Shown: positions 1-5,337 of the stretch, one piece after another | Layout: the number at the start of each line of letters is the position of its first letter | How positions within the stretch are numbered: the stretch's first letter is position 1 | Assembly: GCA_964571375.1 (NCBI GenBank) | Contig: CAZNBL010000074.1 | Span: 1 to 5,640 of the forward strand | DNA from: JAFTYR01 sp964571375 | GTDB taxonomy: Bacteria > Pseudomonadota > Gammaproteobacteria > Burkholderiales > Burkholderiaceae_F | Reading direction: 5' to 3' | DNA length: 5,640 bases | The notes under the pieces: model-generated | Seen by the model: the letters and a program-made list of their open reading frames with translations, nothing else | The model's database searches: none | What the model was told of the DNA's origin: nothing | Program-made: the position numbers and the translations under genes

Positions 1-944
1 TTTTCCATGTGTACGTATTTAAGAAGTTCCGGATTCAACGCTTCGAGCTCCCCGAGCATTTTTTCCCTGACCGACGTATTGAATAATCTGGAAAGTAAGC
101 GAATTTCTTCCCGATGACCGTGTCGTCCCGATACCCACATGGTTCGCGTGGCTACCGTTTCACTCGGCAGTTCGGCAAAACGACACTGTGCGGCAAATTG
201 TCGGCCGCACCAGAAATTCAGCGCCGGCACGATGGTCCAACCTCGCTTTAAAGCGACCAAGCCGATCAACATATAGCTCGTTGCCGCTTCAATCTTCTTA
301 AAGGGCTCAATCTCCCAGGAGCGGAGCATGCGTTCGGCTTCCAACCGGTCGGAACTGTCGGCGTTATAGCAGACGTAATGCGCTTCGCCGGCAAGAGAGC
401 GTAATTCTTCCAGGGTTTTCGGAGGCTCGAGATCCTGATGCATCACCAGAAGATAATCCTCGGTAAAAAGAGCCTGGCGCAGCCCGTCTTTTTCATTCAA
501 CAGCGAATACGGTGCAATCAGAAGATCGAACTCATCGCCTTCCATTCGCTGAATCAGCGGACGGGTAAATTGCGAATGGACCGATAAAGTTCCGCAGTAA
601 CGGTCTAATTCCTGAATCAACCACGGTCCCATGGTCTGGCATACCGTTTCCCCTAAGCCTAAGCGAAGCAGCGGAAAGTAATCCGCTCTGCCCTTTAAAC
701 GATCCTCGGTTTGTCTGGCTTGCAAAAGAAGCTTTTCGCCCTCAATCGAAAGGATTCTTCCCGCGGCTGTCAGAGTCATCGGGCGATTTTCCCGGTTAAA
801 GAGTGTCTGACCGAGTTCTTCCTCTAAGGCGGCAATCGACTGAGAAACCGCTGACGGCGTCATCTTGAGCTTGGTTGCGGCTCCGCTCACATAGCGGCAT
901 CGAACCACTTCGGCAAAAACTTTGAGGAGTTTGAGATCGAGCAT
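1..944 (-). CDS. LysR-type transcriptional regulator (C-terminal end cut by window edge)
   Basis: This is a DNA-binding regulator of the LysR family; 314 residues are visible and no stop codon is reached at the left edge. Family members are usually about 290-320 residues, so little is missing. The N-terminus (residues 1-60) is a typical winged helix-turn-helix: it opens MLDLKLLKVFAEVV, has the recognition-helix stretch MTPSAVSQSIAALEEELG (28-45), and then LFNRENRPMTLTAAG (48-62). Residues from about 90 onward fit the two-lobed effector-binding domain. The start at 944 is chosen because it puts the helix-turn-helix at the usual distance from the N-terminus; the ribosome binding site there (TAGGC) is weak. 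The gene is divergent from aspA with a 104-base gap, the standard arrangement for a LysR protein that controls its neighbour and itself. The effector is not known; aspartate or another C4 compound is a guess from context. Confidence 0.93.
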   Translation of the reverse strand, partial: MLDLKLLKVFAEVVRCRYVSGAATKLKMTPSAVSQSIAALEEELGQTLFNRENRPMTLTAAGRILSIEGEKLLLQARQTEDRLKGRADYFPLLRLGLGETVCQTMGPWLIQELDRYCGTLSVHSQFTRPLIQRMEGDEFDLLIAPYSLLNEKDGLRQALFTEDYLLVMHQDLEPPKTLEELRSLAGEAHYVCYNADSSDRLEAERMLRSWEIEPFKKIEAATSYMLIGLVALKRGWTIVPALNFWCGRQFAAQCRFAELPSETVATRTMWVSGRHGHREEIRLLSRLFNTSVREKMLGELEALNPELLKYVHME

Positions 945-950
945 AAGCCT

Positions 951-971
951 AGATTCAGTAAAAATTAATCT
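951..971. promoter_or_regulatory. LysR box (T-N11-A inverted repeat)
   Basis: AGATT (951-955) and AATCT (967-971) form a perfect five-base inverted repeat with exactly 11 bases between them. This matches the T-N11-A rule for LysR-family recognition sites. It ends seven bases from the lysR start codon, so bound regulator would cover lysR's own expression signals. It lies about 80 bases before the aspA start, a suitable place for the upstream recognition site of an activator. The site was found by eye; binding is inferred. Confidence 0.6.
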
Positions 972-1007
972 GAGATAAAGAAATTTCACCGCTTCTTATT
1001 TTATCTC
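972..1007. promoter_or_regulatory. Inverted repeat between lysR and aspA, possible second operator
   Basis: GAGATAAA (972-979) is repeated as its exact complement TTTATCTC (1000-1007) with 20 bases between. Extending outward adds one mismatch and one match. The half-sites are about 28 bases apart centre to centre, close to three helix turns, so a dimer pair could bind one DNA face. The element starts directly where the LysR box ends and covers the area where the aspA promoter must lie. It could be the activation site of the same LysR protein or the operator of another regulator. No convincing -35/-10 pair for aspA could be picked out, which is common at activator-dependent promoters. Confidence 0.4.
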
Positions 1008-1048
1008 TGTACCGGGAAGACAATACTTGAAAACAAAGGAGCAAATCC

Positions 1049-2488
1049 ATGCAAACAACTTATCGTATTGAAAAAGATTGTCTCGGCACCATGGAGATTT
1101 CCAACGACCTTTACTACGGTATTCAGACACACCGTATGCTGAAGGTTTCAGGCACTGCCGGTCTTCCGATTACTTTCTATCCCGATATCCTCCGCTCGAT
1201 GGCCAAGATCAAGAAGGCCGCAGCGCTTGCCAATGCAGAAATCGGCGCATTGGATAAGGACATTGCCGCAGCAATTTCTGAAGCCGCCGACAAGGTTTAC
1301 GCCGGTGAATACGACGATCAGTTCCCGCTCGATATGTGGCAGGGCGGCGGTTACACGTGCTTTAACATGAACGTCAACGAAGTGATCGGCAATATCGCCA
1401 ATGAGCTCATAACCGGCCACAAGGGTCAGGATAAGGTTCACCCGAACACCCACGTCAATATGGGGCAGTCCACCAACGATACGATTCCGTCTGCCACACA
1501 CCTTGCGATCGTGCCGCGTCTCGACCTTCTGATCGAACGACTCTCTGAGCTTCAAAAGTCTTTTGCTTCGAAGGCAGAAGAGTTCGCAGATGTAGTTAAA
1601 GTCGGACGCACCTGCTGGCAGGATGCTCTGCCGCTTACCCTCGGACAGGAATTCGGCGGTTACGCAAGCCTTCTCACCCGCCTTATTAAGAAACTGCAGT
1701 ATGTCCGCCCGCAGTGCCTGGAAATTATCATGGGCGGCAGTGCCGTCGGTACCGGTTTAAGTTCAGCTCCGGGTTACATGGATGCGTTCTATCCGATCCT
1801 CAGCCGCGAACTCGGCGAAGAAGTCCGTCCCATGGACAATATCTTCGACGGCTTCCAGAACGCCGATACGATTGCGACTGTTTCTTCCGTCGTAAAGGAA
1901 ATCGCCGCATCCCTCTCCAAGATCAGCAAGGACCTGCGTCTTATGAGCTCGGGGCCGCGCGCAGGCTTCATGGAAATCACGCTTCCGAGCCTCTCTCCGG
2001 GATCCTCCATCATGCCGGGCAAGATCAATCCGACTGTTCCGGAAATGGTGATTCAGATTGCGCACCAGGTGATCGGCAATGACGTAGCTATTTCTCTCGC
2101 CCTCGACGAAGGCGAACTCGACCTTCAGGTTTGGGACGCTACGCTTTATAAGTGCCTCTTTGAAAACCTGCAGTTGGTCGGAGAAGAAATTCTGATTCTG
2201 CGCCGCGACTGTGTGGACGGCATCACTGCCAACCGCGATCGCTGCAAGGCAGAAGCCGAAAGCTCCATTGCTTTAAGTACTGTGGTAGCTACGGCATTCG
2301 GATACCCGACGGGTGTGGAAGTTGCTCATTACTGTGAAAACCACCGCTGCAACGTCAAAGAGGCTGTCGTAGAAATGGGGCTTATGAATACCGAAGAAGC
2401 CGAACTTCTGATCGATCCCGCTCTGATGGCGGATCCGGAAAGAATCGCAGAAGCTGTAAGCCGCTTTAAAGCACAGAGAAACTCGTAA
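1049..2488 (+). CDS. aspA: Aspartate ammonia-lyase (aspartase)
   Basis: This cytoplasmic, normally homotetrameric enzyme reversibly converts L-aspartate to fumarate and ammonia. The 479 residues match the usual length for aspartases (E. coli AspA is 478). The superfamily signature GSSIMPGKINP lies at 318-328 and provides the catalytic base Ser319 with Lys325 and Asn327. QSTND (140-144) and GRT (186-188) supply further substrate-binding residues, and NMNVNEV is at 106-112. SSGPRAGFMEITLP (300-313), VIGND (341-345) and GITAN (391-395) resemble aspartase rather than class II fumarase. Two active-site stretches differ from common aspartases: YTC (102-104) where E. coli has GTS, and CW (189-190) after GRT where His or Gln followed by Leu is usual. 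The start is supported by AAAGGAG at 1035-1041, seven bases upstream. The gene appears monocistronic, is probably controlled by the divergent LysR gene, and faces the kinase gene convergently. A related ammonia-lyase activity cannot be excluded. Confidence 0.88.
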   Translation: MQTTYRIEKDCLGTMEISNDLYYGIQTHRMLKVSGTAGLPITFYPDILRSMAKIKKAAALANAEIGALDKDIAAAISEAADKVYAGEYDDQFPLDMWQGGGYTCFNMNVNEVIGNIANELITGHKGQDKVHPNTHVNMGQSTNDTIPSATHLAIVPRLDLLIERLSELQKSFASKAEEFADVVKVGRTCWQDALPLTLGQEFGGYASLLTRLIKKLQYVRPQCLEIIMGGSAVGTGLSSAPGYMDAFYPILSRELGEEVRPMDNIFDGFQNADTIATVSSVVKEIAASLSKISKDLRLMSSGPRAGFMEITLPSLSPGSSIMPGKINPTVPEMVIQIAHQVIGNDVAISLALDEGELDLQVWDATLYKCLFENLQLVGEEILILRRDCVDGITANRDRCKAEAESSIALSTVVATAFGYPTGVEVAHYCENHRCNVKEAVVEMGLMNTEEAELLIDPALMADPERIAEAVSRFKAQRNS

Positions 2489-2497
2489 CGGCTGATC

Positions 2498-2522
2498 AGG
2501 GACTGTCGTAAGGCAGTCCCTT
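2498..2522 (+). terminator. aspA: Hairpin after aspA, probable transcript end
   Basis: AGGGACTG (2498-2505) pairs perfectly with CAGTCCCT (2514-2521), starting nine bases after the aspA stop. A wobble and a C-G pair extend the stem to ten pairs, closed by a GTAA loop, which is a stable GNRA-type tetraloop. The bases that follow are TTCC rather than a T run; the nearest run of five T is at 2540-2544. It may therefore be a weak intrinsic terminator or a 3'-end protecting hairpin. Confidence 0.5.
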
Positions 2523-2542
2523 CCGGAACTTACTTAAGGTTT

Positions 2543-2577
2543 TTACCGCCCCGATATTTCGGGCTTAGTCAGGGTAA
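2543..2577. other. Two-part hairpin in convergent intergenic region
   Basis: TTACC (2543-2547) pairs with GGTAA (2573-2577). Inside it CCCGA (2550-2554) pairs with TCGGG (2559-2563) around a four-base TATT loop. The structure is modest, has interior loops and lacks a run of T after it on either strand. It may help end transcription from either side, or it may have no function. Confidence 0.25.
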
Positions 2578-2610
2578 TAAAACTTCCGCCTCCGTATAGG
2601 AATAAACCCA

Positions 2611-2639
2611 TTGACTCGGGCTCCTAATAAGCCTAGAGT
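2611..2639 (+). promoter_or_regulatory. Promoter-like sequence with no protein gene after it
   Basis: TTGACT (2611-2616) and TAGAGT (2634-2639) match the sigma-70 -35 and -10 boxes at 5/6 and 4/6 positions, with the ideal 17-base spacing. Transcription would begin near 2646. No convincing open reading frame follows on the plus strand, but a strong hairpin does at 2674-2710, so a short untranslated RNA is possible. Such matches also occur by chance. Confidence 0.3.
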
Positions 2640-2673
2640 AGGTCTTGTCAGCGAGGCTTGTTGACGAATCCCG

Positions 2674-2710
2674 GGCACCTGGCAGATCAATCATCTGCAC
2701 TACAGGTGCC
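2674..2710. other. Strong 37-base stem-loop, possible end of a small RNA
   Basis: GGCACCTG (2674-2681) pairs perfectly with CAGGTGCC (2703-2710). Directly inside it GCAGAT (2682-2687) pairs perfectly with ATCTGC (2693-2698), leaving a five-base loop CAATC and a four-base bulge ACTA on the 3' side. That gives 14 Watson-Crick pairs in 37 bases, well beyond chance for an intergenic stretch. On the plus strand TTTGCT follows, a poor T run; on the minus strand no T run follows. It may be a terminator-like end for RNA started near 2646, a copy of a dispersed palindromic repeat, or a barrier between the converging genes. Confidence 0.5.
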
Positions 2711-2735
2711 TTTGCTATGACGGGGTATTTTCCGA

Positions 2736-2802
2736 GCCGTTATCATTCTGCAAAAACAACAAACGGCAGAACCCCTTATGAGTCCCGCCGTTCATCATTC
2801 TC
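2736..2802. repeat. Imperfect direct repeat around the kinase terminator
   Basis: GCCGTTATCATTCTGC (2736-2751) recurs as GCCGTTCATCATTCTC (2787-2802), differing by one inserted base and the last base but one. Both copies can pair with the single AACGGC at 2762-2767, so two mutually exclusive hairpins are possible. TTCTGC (2746-2751) can also pair with GCAGAA (2766-2771). This could be a small local duplication. Confidence 0.45.
2752..2792 (-). terminator. Intrinsic terminator of the kinase transcript
   Basis: Read on the minus strand, AACGGCGGGAC (2792-2782) pairs with GTTCTGCCGTT (2772-2762), an 11-pair stem including two G-U wobbles and a nine-base loop. It is followed at once by TTGTTGTTTTT. 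The hairpin starts about 21 bases after the kinase stop codon. Stem, position and T-rich tail together fit a Rho-independent terminator. Confidence 0.75.
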
Positions 2803-2813
2803 AGATTTTTCTC

Positions 2814-4370
2814 TTATTTTTCAAAGAGTTTCTTCATTTCCCAAAGTCTTGCAAAAGCATTCGGCATATCCTGACGGATCAAATCCTTCTGCAGGCTGTA
2901 GAGCTTGCGGTAAAGCGTTGTATTGGTTGCGTTCGGCGTGTATTCCTCATCGGCCACCAGAATTTTCTCGAGCGAAGTGCGGAATTCCTTGATGTCGCCC
3001 ACGGCATAGGCCGCAAAGAGACAGTTGGTCACCACGGCACCGCCCTTGTTCTTATAGCGGACAACGTCGCTGTTGAGCATATCGCTCTTGATCTGATTCC
3101 AAAGAGAATCGCGGCTTCCGCCTTCGGTAACCGTAATACGGTCGAGATTGACGCCTGCGGAGCGGTAAATATCACAGATTTCCATGTAGTCGTAACCGAT
3201 GGATTCAAGGACACTGCGCCACATCACGGCCTGATCGTCGTCGAGCGTGAGGCCTAAGAAGCAACTGCTCTTCTTCTGGGTCTCATCCTGACCGCCCGTG
3301 AGGTACGGCAGGAACAATACGCCGTTACTGCCCGCCGGAACCTTGGCAGCGCGATGGCTTAAGTCCTGATAGTAAGTGGCGTTCTGCTCTTTATGGCAGA
3401 CGGAATCCTTAAACCATCTGAGAGCCAGACCGCCGGTGCGGATAAAGCCCCAGTAGAAATAGGTATTGGGAAGAGAACCGCTGTTAAAGATGAGGTTGTT
3501 GCCCTTGCGGCTCAATTCCGGAATGATGCCCTTGGTGGAAACGCAGAACATCGCACAGGTACCTGCAACGTCCACGCCCTTGCCGGCTTCGAAGTTACCC
3601 GAGCCGATCATGGACTGCATGGTGTCGCCCGCACCCGCACAGATCGGGGTGCCGGCAGGAAGACCGGTTCTCTCGGACATTGCTTCAGACAAGCCGCCGA
3701 TGATGTCCCAGGGCTTCACGATACGCGGCATGTAGCTCGGATCGATACCGAGGATCGAGAGCTGTTCCTCGCTCCACTCTTTTTCCATGACCTTGTAGCC
3801 CAGGCCCCAGCCGGACATCGTACCCCAGTCGATAAAGGCATCCTTGCCCTTGAGACCGGCGAGGTGCGAGAGGATGTACGGAGCGTTGTGCATAAACTTC
3901 ACGCCCGACTGCTGGAACTTGGAGTTGTTGGCAAGGAGCCAGCGAGCAAACATTGCCGGGAACATGCAGGAAGCGGTCGGATTACCGGTTTCCTTACCCC
4001 AGATCTCAAGATCCATCGCGTTGATTTTTTCAACGTCGTCCTGAGTTCTCGAGTCTAAGTAGTTGATGTACGGCGTAATCGCGTCGCCTTCTTCATTGAC
4101 GCCTGCGATACCGCAGATGATGCCGTCGCCCATCACGGCAGCGACACTTGCCGGGTCATAGCCCTTTTCCTTCAAGTCTTCGACACACTGACGGATACAC
4201 TCGACCGTAATATCGAGGAATTCGTCGAGATCCATTTCCACCCAGCCGGGCTGAGGGTAACGGAGAATCGTTGCAAGACTTCTCGAAGTAATGCAGTTTA
4301 AAGAGGCGTCGTAGACGCTGACTTTGACACTTTGCGTGCCAGCATCAAAACCTAAATAGAGTCGATCCAT
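2814..4370 (-). CDS. FGGY-family carbohydrate kinase, xylulokinase-like, substrate unknown
   Basis: This protein very likely transfers phosphate from ATP to a sugar or polyol in the cytoplasm. It has 518 residues, normal for the FGGY family (about 480-550). The first phosphate-binding loop is FDAGTQSVK (8-16). GAGD (246-249) carries the expected catalytic base Asp249. The second phosphate loop is DVAGTCAMF (267-275), and TEGGSRDSLWNQIKSD (415-430) fits the adenosine-binding segment. FLGLTLDDD (371-379) to RSVLE (385-389) resembles the C-terminal FGGY signature, with a non-matching residue at position 382. Xylulokinases have a QMHG sugar-binding stretch near residue 80; here it reads MGDG (80-83), so D-xylulose may not be the substrate. 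The start fits the family N-terminus, but no Shine-Dalgarno sequence precedes it. It follows the oxidoreductase gene by 43 bases with no terminator between, suggesting one transcript. Glycerol, ribulose or another polyol remain possible substrates. Confidence 0.88.
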   Translation of the reverse strand: MDRLYLGFDAGTQSVKVSVYDASLNCITSRSLATILRYPQPGWVEMDLDEFLDITVECIRQCVEDLKEKGYDPASVAAVMGDGIICGIAGVNEEGDAITPYINYLDSRTQDDVEKINAMDLEIWGKETGNPTASCMFPAMFARWLLANNSKFQQSGVKFMHNAPYILSHLAGLKGKDAFIDWGTMSGWGLGYKVMEKEWSEEQLSILGIDPSYMPRIVKPWDIIGGLSEAMSERTGLPAGTPICAGAGDTMQSMIGSGNFEAGKGVDVAGTCAMFCVSTKGIIPELSRKGNNLIFNSGSLPNTYFYWGFIRTGGLALRWFKDSVCHKEQNATYYQDLSHRAAKVPAGSNGVLFLPYLTGGQDETQKKSSCFLGLTLDDDQAVMWRSVLESIGYDYMEICDIYRSAGVNLDRITVTEGGSRDSLWNQIKSDMLNSDVVRYKNKGGAVVTNCLFAAYAVGDIKEFRTSLEKILVADEEYTPNATNTTLYRKLYSLQKDLIRQDMPNAFARLWEMKKLFEK

Positions 4371-4413
4371 AATTTCTAAAAGCGCAAAGGCTCTATTTTC
4401 AAAACTTAATTAA

Positions 4414-5148
4414 TTACGCTGTCGGAATCACTTCATCGTGAATCTGAGATTGCGGCACACCGAGTCCGAGAAGAATCTCCTTCTGGCTCTCCATAAAGGG
4501 CACGGAACCGCAGATGAAGTAATCCGCATTCAGGTCCAGACCGAGTTCTTTGTATCGCAACGCACTCGGTCTGCCTGCCAAATATTTTCCTTCCGGGGAG
4601 TCGATCTCTTCCCTGGTATAGAAGCAGCTCATGCGACCCTCGGATAATTTACTCATCAGAAGATCGGCTTCCTCCTTCATCGGGAAGTCCTTTTCCGTGC
4701 GGCACACGTAAATAAAGTGCACGGGACGCGAGGGATGCCCGACTGCCACGGCACCCAACATCGTCAGCACCGGCGTGATACCGACACCCGCACCGATCAG
4801 GCATACCGGAGTATCGCCTTTTTCAAGCACGAAGCTTCCGGCAGGCGCTCCTACTACGACCGTATCGCCGATATTGACTTTATCGTGCAAAAACGTTGAA
4901 ACCACGCCGTCCGCATGACCGTTTCTGCCGGATACGCGACGCACGCTGATTCGGAAAATCGCTTCGTTCGGTGCCCAGGTGCTTACCGAATAAGCTCGGA
5001 AAACATCAAGTCCCTCAGGCTGCACCGTAACGAACTGTCCGGGCTTAAATGATTCAAGAAGGCAGGTACCGTCCGCAGCTTTGAGATAAAAAGAAGTGAT
5101 TTCTTCCGTCTCTTTGTATTTACCGACAACCGTACATTCTTTTTTCAT
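4414..5148 (-). CDS. Standalone FAD/NAD(P)H oxidoreductase, flavohaemoglobin-reductase-like
   Basis: This is a cytoplasmic flavoprotein of the ferredoxin-NADP reductase superfamily, expected to pass electrons from NAD(P)H through FAD to a partner. With the ATG at 5148 it has 244 residues. The FAD-binding beta-barrel fills about 1-105, with RAYS (51-54) for the flavin, GVVSTFLHD (81-89) for its pyrophosphate, and GAPAGSF (100-106). The nucleotide domain follows with GAGVGITP (119-126) and CGSVPFM (213-219). The order and wording resemble the reductase half of flavohaemoglobin (Hmp), but there is no globin and no ferredoxin domain, and the C-terminus EVIPTA differs from the usual aromatic ending. 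ATG 5148 is preferred because AAAGGG (5160-5155) lies six bases upstream; a TTG at 5190 would add 14 residues but lacks a well-placed ribosome binding site. It is divergent from desulfoferrodoxin and precedes the kinase on the same strand. The electron acceptor is not known. Confidence 0.87.
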   Translation of the reverse strand: MKKECTVVGKYKETEEITSFYLKAADGTCLLESFKPGQFVTVQPEGLDVFRAYSVSTWAPNEAIFRISVRRVSGRNGHADGVVSTFLHDKVNIGDTVVVGAPAGSFVLEKGDTPVCLIGAGVGITPVLTMLGAVAVGHPSRPVHFIYVCRTEKDFPMKEEADLLMSKLSEGRMSCFYTREEIDSPEGKYLAGRPSALRYKELGLDLNADYFICGSVPFMESQKEILLGLGVPQSQIHDEVIPTA

Positions 5149-5171
5149 CGCACACCCTTTCGGAAGTAACC

Positions 5172-5199
5172 TGCCGATTGTATACGGCAAATACGGAAA
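5172..5199. promoter_or_regulatory. Possible promoter and operator of the oxidoreductase gene
   Basis: On the minus strand TACAAT (5182-5177) matches five of six -10 bases, about 30 bases before the ATG at 5148; no good -35 box is seen. It sits between TGCCG (5172-5176) and CGGCA (5185-5189), a perfect five-base inverted repeat with an eight-base centre. Directly upstream is a tandem nine-base repeat, ATACGGCAA (5182-5190) and ATACGGAAA (5191-5199), with one mismatch. A missing -35 box with repeats beside the -10 suggests regulator control, but this is inferred from pattern alone. Confidence 0.3.
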
Positions 5200-5248
5200 C
5201 GTCCTTTTTTTACCCGATTTGCGTTACCCCGAAATAGTAAAAAATTAC

Positions 5249-5269
5249 AAGCCCGATAGGCTTTATAAA
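5249..5269 (+). promoter_or_regulatory. Possible -10 box and small palindrome before desulfoferrodoxin
   Basis: TATAAA (5264-5269) matches five of six -10 bases on the plus strand, about 70 bases before the dfx start, but no acceptable -35 box lies 16-18 bases upstream. Overlapping its upstream edge, AAGCC (5249-5253) and GGCTT (5259-5263) form a perfect five-base inverted repeat around CGATA. This could be an operator touching the promoter. The rest of the 5191-5337 gap is AT-rich, with no gene seen in it. Confidence 0.3.
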
Positions 5270-5337
5270 TGGCGGTGGCAGGATTTTTCCCGCTCGATAA
5301 AATGACCTCAAACAACATCAGCCATCAGGAGAACGAC

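Noticed and set aside
1148..1555. 135-codon open frame on the minus strand inside aspA
   Set aside because: It lies wholly antisense to aspA, matches no known family, and is explained by codon bias of the real gene.
2674..2710. tRNA or tRNA-like gene in the intergenic hairpin
   Set aside because: There is only one bulged stem, no T-loop consensus and no cloverleaf geometry.
2645..2992. 115-codon plus-strand frame beginning in the intergenic region
   Set aside because: It starts with TTG without a ribosome binding site, runs through the kinase terminator and into the antisense of the kinase, and its product has no recognisable fold.
3393..4058. 221-codon open frame on the plus strand inside the kinase gene
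   Set aside because: It is antisense to a well-supported FGGY kinase whose motifs span this stretch; the translated protein shows no recognisable domain.
5149..5190. N-terminal extension of the oxidoreductase from a TTG at 5190
   Set aside because: The ATG at 5148 has a well-placed AAAGGG and begins directly before the conserved beta-barrel; the extension would also cover the likely promoter.
5096..5305. 69-codon plus-strand frame across the oxidoreductase/dfx divergent region
   Set aside because: It begins inside the oxidoreductase gene on the opposite strand, has no ribosome binding site, and overlaps likely promoters for both genes.
5302..5337. Upstream in-frame ATG for desulfoferrodoxin
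   Set aside because: No ribosome binding site precedes it, whereas AGGAG sits six bases before the ATG at 5338, and family proteins begin close to the first cysteine pair.
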